Of a stretch of 64,000 nucleotides of DNA, positions 31,757-43,905 are shown piece after piece (position 1 is the first letter of the stretch; each line of letters opens with the position of its first letter). Made by a program: the position numbers and the translations under genes. This DNA comes from Aquatica leii. Taxonomy: Eukaryota; Arthropoda; Insecta; Coleoptera; Lampyridae. The notes under the pieces were generated by a model. That model saw only the letters and a program-made list of their open reading frames with translations, ran no database searches and was not told the origin of the DNA. Location: the NCBI GenBank assembly GCA_035610365.1, contig CM069438.1:34713869-34777868 (forward strand), in the 5' to 3' direction.

Positions 31757-34700
31757 ACTTGTACAAATAAACCTGCATCACAGTAGCGCGGCATCTGCTG
31801 CCCTCTGTGCTTATATGAATAAACATCATGTTGATGTAACCCTGGTACAAGAACCTTGGACTTTTAAAGGGCAAATACGAGGTCTGGGATTGAGAGGTGC
31901 GCGGCTCATTCCTGAGCCAACCGAAACCAATCCTAGATCGTGCATTATAGCTAGAGATAGCGTAAAACTTCTGCCACTTTGGGAATTCTGTTGCAGAGAT
32001 CTGGCGGCAGTGACGCTGACAATGAAAAGGGATGAGAGCGATAGGGAGCTAGTGCTCGGATCCGCATACCTCTCCTACGACCAACCAAATCCACAACCAA
32101 CCATAGAAGTGTCCAAACTGATGGACCACTGTCAGCGGAAAGGATGGCAAATCCTCCTCGGATGCGATGCCAATGCGCACCACACTGTGTGGGGCAGCAC
32201 GGACATCAACAAAAGAGGTAAGTCTATCGTATATTATATTATTAATAAAAATCTAGATGTGGCTAACGTAGGCAACGAGCCGACCTTCGTCAATATTCGA
32301 CGAAGGGAGGTAATTGATATAACATTTGGAACTGTGACTGCTTGCAGCTCAGTACACAAATGGCATGTGTCGGAAAAGCCATAGCTATCTGATCATAGAT
32401 ATATTCGCTTCGACATTGAGTCAAGCGAAGCGGCAATGGCCGTACACAGAAATCCGGGAAGAACCAATTGGGACCTCTATAAAGAGAACCTAAAGGTCAA
32501 GCTTGAGAACTGCCATAGAAGAAAACCTTCGCATGGCCATCATAGATGCCTATGAGGCAAGCTCTCCCGCGAAAGAGAAAAAAAACTCAAGTAAAATGCT
32601 CTGGTGGCATGAGGGACTCTCGCGATTGCGGTCTCAGACAAGAAAGCTCTTTAATAGAGCAAAAAACACCGGGGAATGGGGTTCATACCGAACCACACTC
32701 ACCGAATACAATAAGGCCATAAGAAAGGCAAAACGTGACTCGTGGAGGAGGCACTGCGAGGAAACAGATTCCAGAAGGTGCGAGACTCCAAAGAGCTTTA
32801 CAAGGAGGAACAGAGTCTAGAATCGGTTCCTTGAAGAAAAGTGTGGGGGGTTACACAGAGACCGTAAAGGAGACCTTGGAGCTTCTGCTCCAGTCACACT
32901 TTTCGGGATCAAAGACCCTCACCAAATCTGACGCTAGCGTATCAACAACTCTGGAACCCCTCTCGAGGGGGAACATGACAGATTGGGTTCTAGCTCATCA
33001 GATAGTGAACCTAACCAAAATTAGGTGGGCAGTAAAACATTTTCATCCATACAAATCCCCAGGGATGGATGGAATTTTTCTTGCTCTATTACAACAAGGC
33101 TTATACCTGCTAGCCTCCACAATATTTACATTACTAAGAGCAAGCGTTGTCCTGGGATACACACCTATGGCGTGGAGGGACGTAAAAGTCGTATTTATAC
33201 CCAAACCTGGGCGGGACTCATACGCCCTAGCTAAGCCGTTTAGACCCATTAGTCTAACGTCATTTCTCCTCAAACTATTGGAGAAACTCATTGAGCGACA
33301 CATTAGGGACGAGGTGCTGGGGTCTAATCCCATCAGTAAATACCAATATGCCTATCAAGCAGGTAAATCCTGTGAACTTGCCGTCCACAGAGTAGTGGAC
33401 GCAGCCGAAAGGGCGATCTCCTGCAAGGAAGTGGCTCTGGGGGCGTTTTTAGACATAGAGGGGGCGTTTGATAATACCTCTCTAGAATCGATTAAAGCTG
33501 CTATGGAAAGCAAAGGGGTACATACTACCGTGGGTAGATGGATTGATACCATGCTAAGACATAGAAACATTACGGCCTCGCTTCATAACGACTCTGTAGC
33601 GGTCCGAGCTGCACGAGGATGTCCTCAGGGGGGAGTTCTCTCCCCGTTACTGTAGTGTTTGGTGGTAGTAGACGGACTGCTGAGGCAATTAAGTGAGGCA
33701 GGCTACAACACGGTTGGCTACGCCGACGACATAGTGATTGTGGTACGTGGCAGATTTGAAGAGACCGTATCAGTTGTGATGCAGGGAGCCTTAAATCTAG
33801 TTGAACGGTGGTGTAGAGAAGAGGGCTTGTCGGTCAATCCGACAAAAACAAACCTCATTCTCTTCTCACGAAGGAAAGGCCCGACAAAGCTAAAGAGCAT
33901 ATAGATGTACGGAGCCAAGCTACAGGTAGTGAAAGAAGGCAAATACTTGGGCGTAACATTAGACCAAGAGCTAACCTTCAAACCACACCTAGAGAGAATA
34001 GCAAACAAAGCCACAAAGTCCTCATGGGCTTGCAGGCGAGCGTTCAGAAGTAAGTGGGGCTTATCTCCAAAGATGACCCACTGGATATACACTCGAATGA
34101 TCAGACCGATCATTACGTACGCGTCACTGGTGTGGTGGCATAGGACGTTTACCCAGAAGGTCATACAGATACTCAGCAAGGTACAGCGCAGAGCTTGCCT
34201 TAGAATCACGGAGGCAATCATAACCACCCCGACGGTAGCCATGGAGACTCTCCTGGACTTGCCGCCACTACACCTAGTAATTAGGGCGGCAATCAGAGGG
34301 GCATACCGCCTAAGAGTCAACGGCGAGGAGGGATCGTCAAGGGTGGGGCATTCGACCATCTTTGACGAGATTTCTAAAGACAAAAACCTCAGTATGATAA
34401 CTGAGAGAATACCCAAAGCAATTTGTCCTATTAAACTGTTTAAGACAACAATCCCCACCCGTTACGACTGGGAGAACAATTCCAACAAAACAAAGCTGAA
34501 TGGAATCGTGTATTACACAAACCACTAAGGGCACTGGCTCTGGAGTGTACGGGAGCAATGGACAGAGCTGCAGAATCTCTGTAAGCCTAGGTCAAAAAGC
34601 GACCGTTTTCCAAGCCGAAGTATATGCAATCCTGACAGCATCTGCTCAACTATTAAAAGAGAACCTTTCTAAAAGGAGAATCTTTATAGTCACAGACAGT

Positions 34701-35333
34701 AAAGCAGCGATTGCAGCATTAGATTCATATGTGGTGAACTCAGGGCTAGTACTTGAATGCACACAAATGCTAAACGCACTAGGTAAGTGTAATACAGTTA
34801 CACTAGTGTGGGCACCTGGGCATCTGGAAATCGCGGGTAACCAGGTTGCTGACGGGCTTGCCAGGGCGGCAAGCACGAAACCACTCATAGGCCCTGAACC
34901 GGCTTGTGGGATTACATATAACACAGCCAAACAGGAGATTCAAGCAATACTCACGAAAGAGCACTGCAGACACTGGTCAAAAGTCGCAGGACAGGATCAT
35001 TCTAAGGTCTTTCTGGAAACCCCCGACGGGGGCTTAGCAACGTCCATCTTAAAGTTAAGTAGGACGAAGATCAAACTTGCGACAGAGATGGTGACAGGCC
35101 ACTGTCGTTTAAACAAACACCTGCATAAAATGGGACTGACTGATAGCCCGTTATGCAAGGGTTGTGGTGAGGAGGAAGAAACTCCATACCACGTCATCTG
35201 CCACTATGAAGCATTCACAAGGGCAAGGGAACGCCTACTTGGAAATGAAAAGATTACACAAGAAGAAGTAAGGAAGATTCGCCCTACTGAAATCCTGGAC
35301 TTTGTCAAAGATACAGGTATTCTAGAAGAGTAG
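31749..35333 (+). pseudogene. LINE family 2 ORF2 (endonuclease-RT-RNase H), copy A
   Basis: Endonuclease: LVQINLHHSSAASA, LVQEPW, LLGCDANAHHTVWGS, VIDITFGT and SDHRYIRF (31749-32430). A deletion or frameshift near 32505 removes part of the linker. RT: FHPYKSPGMDGI, VVFIPKPGRD, FRPISLTSFLLKLLEK, CPQGGVLSPLL, then TAG at 33653-33655, and VGYADDIVIVV (33717-33749). A TAG at 33902 and a frame shift around 34500 precede RNase H. Here an 11-bp deletion at about 34515 removes the first catalytic Asp (copy B has YYTDSSK). The rest has QAEVYAI, VTDSKAAIAAL, APGH and QVADGLA. Ends CKGCGEEEETPYHVIC. Confidence 0.9.
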
Positions 35334-36669
35334 AAAACATCGGGGAGCACAATAGACCTACAGGTCGCAGTGCCGGGACCATATTGGGACCACCCCTAGG
35401 TAAAATAATAATCTCTAAAAATTACATCGTTTATTTGAAACTTCAAGGTGACACATTAAATTAAATCAAAACTAAAAGTGTAATTTTCTTTACTATACAA
35501 ATAAAAATTGGAAAAAGAAAAATGTTCTCATTTTCCAAATCTTTCAAAATTGCAAAATAGAGATGAACCTTCATTTGCTTATTGTCAACACTTAACGGCG
35601 CTTCATTCGGACCTTAACCAAAGATTTGAAGACATTGGATATTCCCGACTGGGTGTTGAAGCCTTTCGCAAGTAGTCAAACTCAGAGCCCAAATGCTGAT
35701 GAATACATACTAATACAGGAGCATGTTATTAAATTATCCACAAATGAGAAGCTAAAACCGATGTTTAAACAAGGATACGACAACTTCTGGTTACAAAAAC
35801 ACATCTTAATTTTATATCAAGCATTATGTACATTATCTTGCTTTTCTGTCTTTTTATTTGGTAGAACGTAGATTCAGTGCCGTTAAGAGCCTCATCACAA
35901 AAAAAACCTTCTCTTATTGATGACGCAAGAAAAGTAGAAAAACCAAGTTCTTTGATCTAAACGGCCGAGTCGGAAATAAGAATCGAGGAAAAGAATAGTA
36001 CATGGACAAAGAAGGAGGAAAAACTTTAAACAACAACGGTAAAAGAATAATAGAAATATGTATCAAAAACATCCTAATCATAACAAACACAAATTTTAAA
36101 CACAAGGACATACACAAGAGTATTAGAGAGCAAAAATGAGAAATCAATTATTGACTATTTTCTAGTGAGCAAAAATCACTGCCAAAAAGTGAAGGACGTA
36201 AAAGTCAAAAGAGAAGCAGAGATAGAAAGTGATCGCTACATAATGATAATGAAAATAAAAAGAATAAAAGAAGAAAAAGAGAAAAATAAATGAAAAAATT
36301 AAGAGAGAAAAAATACCAAAAGCAATACCAAGAGCAACTAGAGGAAAAACTACAAAAAAATGAACAAAGAACACTTCAAGAATAGTATATTAACAGTAGC
36401 AGAAGAAAGTTGCGGAAAAAATGAAATAATAAACAACAACGCGAGAAAAACTAAATGGTGGACAGAAGATATACGGAAAAAAGTAAAAACGAAAAAAGAG
36501 GCATCGCAAAAATATTTAATCACTAAAAGAGTTGAAGATCATGAGATATACAAATAAAAAAGGAAAGAAGTCAAAACAGAAATCCAAGCGGCCAAGGAGA
36601 AATTTTGGGAAGAATTCGAATATAAAATGACGGAAAACTATAAAAACAACCAAAATTATTTTATGGTAT

Positions 36670-37067
36670 TGTAACAAATTGTATAACTAATTTATTTATA
36701 AGAAAAATATTTACACGTTTATAAATGCACGAACTAATTAAATCTAACGATATTTAAAAAAACATTTACACTAATTTATATATTACAATCACTCAAATAA
36801 TAATGTGCGCGGATAACTTCTGTTTATCTAAAACTGATACTTGTTTACTATACATTAAAGACAAGTACGCGTGAACTCCGTTATATTTATCTCAAACACA
36901 GGCGTTAATCACTTATTTATTTAAACATCATCTTAACACTTCCTACTTCGAATCAATGACTGATGACTCGTTTGAACCGCTTTTATACAATTCCGCTATC
37001 TTTCGAGAATTTTCTACATCCTTTGGTGAACGTTCTTGAAGCCGACAAAAACTTCGCAAACGTTTCA
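36670..37067 (-). repeat. 3' LTR of gypsy copy 2
   Basis: Starts (plus strand) TGTAACAAATTG and ends CAAACGTTTCA, the reverse complement of the family LTR boundaries. It adjoins a CCCCCTTCTT tract, the reversed polypurine tract. It is shorter than the copy 1 LTRs (398 versus 448 bp) and more diverged. Confidence 0.85.
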
Positions 37068-37580
37068 CTGCCCCCTTCTTAAGACTGTTCTGTCTCAGAA
37101 CAGGAAACTGGATGCGACATCGGTAGAAAGGATCGTGGCGATAATGGCAACGCTCTCCATTTTGGCAACTTCCTTGACCATAAAAATAGCAGTCAATAAA
37201 ATTTTTCTGACCCGATAATCTCCATGGTTGGTAGCTACAGACCAACATTTGAACACCTGTTCTCCGGAAGACGACCTCCAACATGTTTCAAACTGTCCTC
37301 CAATGCAATTCAACTTAGCCACAACCAAGCTTGGGAACTGCCAAGTTCTTAATATTGTGGAATTCGTTGTCTCTCTTGAGATTCTATAATGTTTGCCGCA
37401 GATTTTCGTATAAGGGCTTTGTATTGTGAGTATTTCTTGGTGACCAAATAGAATGTCACCACGTAGTTTTAAAACTTTTCCGACCGCCAGTTGCTGTCTT
37501 CGTAGTTTATCTAGACGTACAAACTTCTTTTAAATACGACTGTAACCCCTCCAGGCATGTCTCGCTCACGCAATGTGCGA
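37068..37580 (-). pseudogene. Macrodomain-CCCH module, gypsy copy 2
   Basis: The minus strand shows YAIAHCVSE near 37587-37561, then a degraded macrodomain (KPLYENLRQTL, NEFHNIKNLAVPKLGCG) with stops and frameshifts, and a well-kept end with MLEVVFRRTGVQMLVCSYQP (37284-37225). The CCCH finger is intact: C-x7-C-x5-C-x3-H at about 37195-37138. The frame runs on through the polypurine tract into the LTR. Sequence between integrase and YAIAHC is shorter than in copy 1. Its presence here shows the module is inherited by the family and not a one-off capture. Confidence 0.8.
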
Positions 37581-37599
37581 TGGCGTAATCCAAACCTAG

Positions 37600-40470
37600 C
37601 TTTTCCAGAACCTCCTTCGACTTGATTTCTAGTTATGCTCAGGTTCGAACCTGAACTTGCGTAATGTGGTTATCGCCAGCAAACGGGGCTAAACGATCGA
37701 TGTGGACCACTTTTGGCTTGCCTTTGGGTAGTTTTCGGATGCGATATATGACGTCATTAATACGCTGCATGACTTTATAAGGGCCCTCCTATTGCCTCTG
37801 CAGCTTCGGCGACAAACCACGTCTTCTTTGGAGATTATACAACCACATCATGTCGCCAGGTTGAAACCCACCATTTTGTGCCTTGACGTCATATCTAGTC
37901 TTCATTATGTCGCTGGCAATTTGTATGTTTTTACGGGCTGCCTCATGTACTTCGTCTAGTCTCTTGGTCAGCTTGCTAACATAATCTTCTCCGAAACTTC
38001 TTTTTCCGATCTTCGTCCAAATTGGAGATCGCATAGCACTCGTATTTTGCGACCGAGCATGGCATAGGATGGTGTGGCCTGTGCTTTCGTAAACGGATGA
38101 TTGATATGTCATTAGGAAAATGTGCAAGTACTGATCCCAGTCCCTTTGGTGTTCGGACATTACTTTGGCTAAGTATTTCCCCATTGTTCGATTCATCCGC
38201 TCAACCATGCCGTCAAATTGAGGATAGAGACGCGTCGTTCTACTTTTCTTAATTTTCAAGAGTCGGCAAACTTCTTGAAACAGCCCAGACTCAAAGTTAC
38301 GGCCTTAGTTAGAATGTAATTCCAACGAAATTCCAAACCGGCAAAAAACGCTTTCACTAATACGTCTGCGACTGTAGCTGCTTTTTAATTGGGTATAGCG
38401 TAAGCCTCCGTTCATTTCGTAAAATAAACCATGTATTTGTTTCCCGAATCAGACTATGGAAACGGCCCTGCGATGTCAATCGCTACTCTTTCTAAAGGGC
38501 TGCTTACATTGTACTGCTTCATCGTCGCTTTCGCTGAACTATTTCCTGATGCGCAGACTTACGGCACCATTTCATGACGTCATCTTTGCAGTTCGCCCAG
38601 TAGAATCCTTCCCAAACTTTCCCAAATGTCTTCTTTATGCCATAATGTCCTGCTGATATACCATCGTGGAGATGCTTCAACACTTGTGACACCCGGCTCT
38701 TTGGCACTACCAACTGTAGTCTGTTTTCAGTTCCCCCAAAACTCTCTAGGAAACGTTTAAAAAGACCGTCTTCTACTATCAAAAAGTCCCACTGCGCCCA
38801 GTACGCTTTAATGCTTCTGCCCAAAGCACTCACTCCTTCCCAGGTTAGTCGTCCGCCGTTTTGTCTCCAGTTCAAGGGTAGTCTTATTTCGGTAACAAAT
38901 GCTGCAGACCGCCGGACATGGTTTTCTGGATGAGACATCAGCGTTCCGATGACTGTTTCCGGCCCGGTGTTCTGTGTATGAGTCATACTTTTGCAGTCTC
39001 TCGATCCATCTTGCTATTTGTCCTTCTGAGTTACGGAACTGTAATACCCATTTTAAAGCGGTGTGGTCCAACCTCAGTAAAAATTTTCGTCAATACAAAT
39101 ATTTTTAGAAATGTCTATGGACATGACGACTTCCAACAGCACCCTCCTAGTCACGCAATAATTCCTTTCTGGCCCGGACAAAACTTTACTAAAATGACTT
39201 TTTCTTGTCCATCTTGCACCTGCGAAAGCACCGCGCCTATGGCCAGATTCCTTGCGTCGGTATCCAAAAGAATTTTCCCTCTTCTCTTGGATAACTTAAA
39301 ATCGGCGAAGTGACTAGGGCCTGTTTTAGTTGATGGAAAGCATTTTCGCAAACTTCCTTCCATCTAAATTCTGCTCTTTCGTCGGTCACTTTTGTCAAAA
39401 GTTTGTCAATATTGGCAATGCGGATACAAACCGTCTATAATAAATGCCCCCAACCCAAAGCCGTTACTCTGTCTCTAGAAACGACGTAGCCAAAGTATTG
39501 CACTTTTTTAAATAAGTGGCACTTCTTTGAGTTCAGTTTTATATTTGCCCAACGTAGTCGCTGGAACACTTCTTTCAAGTTGTTCAAGTGTTCTTCAAAC
39601 GACCTTCCAATCACGATCACGTTATCTAGGTAAACCAAGCCCGTCTCCCAAGACAGTTCACGCAGGATGGTCTCCATCAAACGCTCGAACGTTGTAAAAG
39701 CGTTACACAGGTCGAAAGGCATCACAGTGAACTGCCATAAACCAGTTCCAATCGTAAAATCAATCCTTAGGTTCTAATTCTACCTGCCAGTAACCACTCT
39801 TTAAATCTAACGTGGAAAACCACTCGGACCTTGAAAAGGTGTCTAACGTATCGTCAATTCTTGATAAAGGATAACTGTCCTTTTTGGTCACGTAGTTTAC
39901 CAGTGTATAGTCTACGCAAAACTTCGTTGATCCATCTTTCTTCTTTAGAAGTACCACTGGGGACGCCCATGGGCTATTTGAAGGTTTAATCACACCTACT
40001 TTCTCCATATTATTAATTATTTGTTCGGTTTCTTCTCTTTTCATCAAAGGAAGTCAGCATAGATGTTGTTTCCGCCAAGCGTCTCCGGTATAATTTTATG
40101 CTTCACCACGTTAGTTCTTCCTTTGGAGCCACTCTCCAGCGCGAACACATCTTGATACTCTTGGATCAACACTTTAGCCAGCTGTTCTTGACTGAGGTTT
40201 TGACATTTGGAGGTAAAAATGTCTAATAGATGTTGTAAGCATTTTTTCGGCGACGTATCTTCGTTACTCTCACAATTTGAGATACTGTCGTGTATTGTCC
40301 TACCATGGTCTTCTTTTTCAACGCTATTGAATTTGAGTTGACATTTAAAATCCTTACTGGCATCCTGTTTTTCGCTCGTAGAAAAGTTCTGCCAACGAGT
40401 AGTTCCTTTTCAACTAAGTCATTGGTTCAATATCGCGCATGTAGCCTTCCCGCAGATTTCCATCCAGGCG
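37600..40470 (-). pseudogene. gypsy copy 2 pol remnant (RT, RNase H, integrase)
   Basis: Recognisable blocks on the minus strand: RT at 40047-39760 (SPWASPVVLLKKKDGS, FCVDYTLVNYV, FSTLDLKSGYWQVE) and 39725-39435 (FDLCNAFTTFERLMET, LVYLDNVIVIG, where the YLDD box is YLDN). RNase H at 39363-39151 and 39071-38808; integrase linker and zinc-binding region at 38986-38519; integrase C-terminal part at 38259-37789. The catalytic core between is frameshifted. The YLDN change alone would inactivate RT. Confidence 0.85.
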
Positions 40471-40479
40471 TGCCATCAC

Positions 40480-41398
40480 CACACTTTCAGTCCTCGCAGG
40501 CAAAGTCACGTCTTTACTCAATAAGACTCGCACGGCCGCCTACTCTGACAAATGAAAAGGAATTTCTTTATTGTCGATCTTCAAGACATCGTTCTTCATA
40601 TCCAAAAGGAAGTGATACTTTTTTATTACGTCCATTCCCTGGATAACTTTTTCCGTGATGTCGGCTACTACTACTTGATGGTCGAGTACTCCATTTCTCA
40701 AACCAATGGTTACTTTGACTTGTCCGTGAGTAGGTATTTCATCGCCATCGTCTCTTCGTTTTCCAATAACATGTCAAGACGAATGATGGTCTTCGTCGCT
40801 CCCGTGTCAACCAGTAACTGAACACTTCTTTAATTGGTCTTCCATCGAGATAAATGCTATGCAATTGTTGCCTAGGCGATGCCATTTGAATAGTAATCTC
40901 GGGGTCATGACTCGTTAAGGACGACTCTCGCCCCATTTGATCGACCTGTTCTAGTTTTCCGGACGCTCTTCTGGTCTTCTTTTGGGCTTAGTAAAGCGTC
41001 GTCTTACGTGACCCACTTCCTCGCAGTTCCAGCACGTCACTTCTTTTCCCCAAGCTACTTTTTCGCGGAATACATGTCGCACTGTTTCTTCAATGCTTTC
41101 TTGTGTGTGCGAGAGTATTTCTGCAGCACAACAAACCTTATGACTGCCTTGGTGCAACGCCTGTTTTGCTGCTTCAAACTCCAAAGCATGGGTTAAAGCG
41201 TCTTCTAACGTCTTCGGTCAACGTAACCAAAGAGTCCACTGCGTTCGTTGCTCCAAAAAGGTATCTGGTTCTGTAGGATACGCAAGTGTTAATCTGGCGA
41301 TGTCAGCCTCAAACTGTTAAAAACTTTCAGCAGTTTTCTGAACCCGACTTTTAATTTGAGCTTGGTACGCTTGATTCAATGCCGCACACCTGTATTAC
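40480..41398 (-). pseudogene. gypsy copy 2 gag C-terminus and protease remnant
   Basis: From 41398 downwards the minus strand reads capsid-end sequence (CAALNQAYQAQIKSRVQ, DIARLTLAYPTEPDTF), then 41184-40951 with a zinc knuckle CWNCEEVGHVRRRF in which the last Cys of CCHC is Phe. The protease begins at 40936 (ITIQMASPRQQLHS) but is frameshifted before the active-site region. This copy retains gag sequence that copy 1 has lost, while lacking the N-terminal coiled-coil part. Confidence 0.75.
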
Positions 41399-41402
41399 CA
41401 AC

Positions 41403-41774
41403 GTGACAAATTATATAACTAATTTATTTATGCACAAAATATTTGTACATTTATAACTACACGAACTAATTAAATCTAACGATATTTAAGAAAAGACTTA
41501 CACTTATTTATATTGTACAATCACTTGAAAGATAATGTCCGCGGATAACTTCTGTTTATCTAAAACTGACACTTGTTTACATTAAAGACACGTACGTTTA
41601 TACTACGTTATATTTATCTTAACCACGCGTTAATCACTTATATATTTAAACATCTTCTTAGCACTTCCGACTTTGAATCAATGACTTATGATTCGTTTAA
41701 ACCACTTTTATACAATTCCGCTATCTTTCGAGAATTTTCTACATCCTTTGGTGAACGTTGTGGAAGTTGATAAT
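41403..41774 (-). repeat. 5' LTR of gypsy copy 2, truncated
   Basis: Homologous to 36670-37067 up to about 41771, where it gives way to LINE sequence without the final CGTTTCA of a complete LTR. The inner end is directly joined to mid-gag sequence, so the primer-binding site is deleted. Confidence 0.75.
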
Positions 41775-42650
41775 AATATAACATGCTTAATATAAAAGAC
41801 AAAGATGGAAACATAATAACAAATGAAGAGAAAATAGTAGACCATTAAAGAGAATACTTTAAAGAGGTAGAATACGCAGATATACAAAATCAAGAAGACG
41901 AAGAGGAAAAAAGCTATGAGAAACAAGATATAGAAATAAGAAAAGAAGAAATAGAACACTACAGAATAGAGGAGTAAATAAATATCATAGTAAGAACAAA
42001 CAATGAAGAATCCAAAGAGTTTAAAACTAGACAAGTCAAGCAGGGATGTGTGAGGCAATAAAAAAACCAAGAAGATGAAGAAACTAACACTGGGATACTG
42101 GAAAATGACACAAACTCAGCTCACAAAACTTATGTTTGCAGATGCCATTGCCTTGATAGCAGATACGAAAAAGAACTGGCAATATAATCTCAAAGTAATA
42201 GAGGATGAACTAAAAAAAATAAACATTGGAAAAACAATGATAATTTCAAACACAAAGAAAACACATCAAATTAGTCTGGACGGGAAAGAAATACAAGTAG
42301 ATTTAAATATCTAGACGCAATAATAGAATAACATGGGAAATTGGACAAACAATTAGACGATAGAATAGAAAAAGCGAGAAAAATATTCAATCTAATGAAA
42401 ACAACCTTTCTAGGAAAAAGAGAAGTGCCAAAAAAAGTAAAAACGTTTTTAAAAAAATGATCAAGACATCAATCACATATAGCAGCGATACGTGGACACT
42501 CACAAAAAGACACAAGACACGTATTAATGCAATGGAAATGAGGTTCCCCAGAGAAAAAAAAAAGAAAGGAACAAAACATTTCGACCAAATCTGAACATGA
42601 AATCAATCAACGCAAAAATCATGACAGCTCAGATAATTTGGGCATGTTTG

Positions 42651-43460
42651 TAAAATGTCCTTTATTTCATGTTTGTTTAAAATTTTTCTAATTTAAACAT
42701 TGGTGTATTTATTTTGAAAAAAATTACAATCGATCCATTTTTAGTCTAATTTTTTTTTTCTTATAAAATTTGTTCACTTTTTACGGTTAATTTTAACGTT
42801 TAATGCGTCAACAAAGAGACGTTCAATATTTTTGTTCTCCAGATATTTATAAACGTCAGAAAATTTCAGAAAATCGATGACGATAAATAATGTCAGCTTT
42901 ACTTGAATGTTTGTAATAGATAGGTTTGAACCCCGGTTATTTGTACTTAAAATCAGACAGTGTCCCGTTTTTTCTTTTCTTGAGTGTACTCCTGCCTATG
43001 TGAGATACATTACAAAACACTTTAATAACGTAAAAGTAATGTAATAAACACGCGATCTGGTTGGCTATGTTCTTCTCAGTGAAGATGATATTCTTATTGA
43101 TAGAAATGCGTATGAGTGCAATAAGTAAATGAAGTTGTTTTTAATATATTGTTTGTATAAATTCACTTTACCGTTCGACTTGTTTCGTTTTTTTTTTCTA
43201 AAATTGTTTGAAATTACAATGTAATCTATAAACAAATGATACCTTAACAAAATTAGAAGAATTTATTGAAATAAAGAAAACAGCAGTTTTAGAATTATTA
43301 AATTAGTTATTTTCCAAATTACGTTATCTAAACATTACATTGTAATTACAAAATGCTTAAGTCTAATAAGTAGATTGTTAATGACAAGGCCAGAATTCTA
43401 CTTAAACGGTGATTGTCGACATTCCAAGACAGCAACTTCTTCAACAAATAATTTCATAAG
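42651..43460. other. Intergenic, AT-rich
   Basis: No gene recognised. CCCGTTTTTTCTTTTCTTGA near 42963 is shared with 14922. The last 100 bp presumably hold the promoter and leader of the inhibitor gene; no TATA consensus was evident. Confidence 0.45.
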
Positions 43461-43468
43461 GTTAGATC

Positions 43469-43878
43469 ATGAAGTACTTTCACGTTTTCATTGTTATCAC
43501 AGCCATTGTTGTTATCATCGGTGACAGCACATTTGCCGAAGACTTCGGTAAGTGTAATTTTGGTGTGCGATTTAATCTTGTAGATTTTTTTCAGTGTGTA
43601 AAGAAGGTGTTAGTTACATCGCAAATGACTGCAGCGATTGCGTTTGTGCACCCAATGGTAACTTTGGATGTACGTTAAAAGCATGGTAAGTAAAGGGAAT
43701 TATTAAAAAGAAATAAGTTTAAAAAAAATTATTACGTAGTGTAATACCCGGTCAGAAAGATAAAGGAATTGATTGTGAAGCGGGTACAACGTTCCAAAAA
43801 GATTGCAACAAATGTTGGTGCGTGAAACATGGAGGCGTCATATGCGAAAACGAAGACTGTGCAATGCCAATGCAATAA
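43469..43878 (+). CDS. Secreted two-domain pacifastin-type protease inhibitor
   Basis: Three exons, 43469-43547, 43595-43685 and 43740-43878, with introns of 47 and 54 bp (GTAAGT donors, TTTTTTCAG and TTACGTAG acceptors) and phases 1 and 2, give a complete 102-residue protein. Residues 1-23 or so are a signal peptide (MKYFHVFIVITAIVVII...). Two 6-Cys domains follow. Each fits the pacifastin light-chain pattern C-x9-11-C-x2-C-x-C-xn-C-x3or4-C: domain 1 has DCSDCVC and GCTLKAC, domain 2 has DCNKCWC and ICENEDC. Pacifastin peptides inhibit serine proteases in arthropod haemolymph and gut and can regulate prophenoloxidase activation. The reactive-site positions are unusual, so specificity is not predicted. 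The only apparently intact whole gene in the window. Confidence 0.82.
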
Positions 43879-43905
43879 AGAATCAAATGTAGTATTTAAG
43901 GTGTA

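Larger units (their letters stand above)
30382..35410 (+). mobile_element. LINE family 2, copy A (full length)
   Basis: Flanked by a perfect 13-bp duplication ATCTCTAAAAATT (30369-30381 and 35411-35423). It starts CCTGAGGGAACGG and ends with a short TAAAATAATA tail. About 42 bp present in copy B near its 5' end are missing here. It carries ORF1 and ORF2 (APE endonuclease, RT, RNase H, Cys-rich end). Very similar to 59178-63901. Confidence 0.93.
29950..35920 (+). pseudogene. hAT transposase (ZBED5-like), split by LINE copy A
   Basis: Left part (about 29980-30368): VHCVIH, KNLSERLHLSLHYVI and then LLLNTEVRWLSKSACLDVFY, the most conserved block of ZBED5/SCAND3-type hAT transposases. Right part (35424-35920): KLQGDTLN, DLNQRFEDIG, LDIPDWVLKPFA, KPMFKQGYDNFWLQ and ERRFSAVKSLI, the C-terminal hAT dimerisation region. 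The parts are separated only by the 5.0-kb LINE with its 13-bp duplication. Stops and frameshifts on both sides show it was already decaying. Confidence 0.85.
36670..41774 (-). mobile_element. Ty3/gypsy retrotransposon, copy 2 (reversed)
   Basis: Same family as 8033-13956, in reverse. 3' LTR 36670-37067, then macrodomain-CCCH remnant, integrase, RNase H, RT, protease, nucleocapsid and capsid pieces, then a damaged 5' LTR (about 41403-41774). The 5' LTR lacks about its last 25 bp relative to a full LTR and no matching 4-bp duplication was found. The interior from the primer-binding site to mid-gag is deleted. Stops and frameshifts are frequent. It sits in an RTE-like LINE. Confidence 0.9.
35925..42650 (+). 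pseudogene. RTE-like LINE, split by reversed gypsy copy 2
   Basis: Left part (35925-36669): endonuclease with NGRVGNKNRGKE, KRIIEICIKNILIITNT and a later linker with KTKWWTEDIRKKVK, as in RTE-type LINEs. Right part (about 41785-42650): NIKDKDGNIITNEE, a deletion, then RT motif C as MFADAIALIAD (near 42132), where the usual second Asp is Ala, and ISNTKKTHQISLDGKEIQ. Most of RT is deleted. The gypsy insertion at 36670-41774 separates the parts. Confidence 0.75.
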
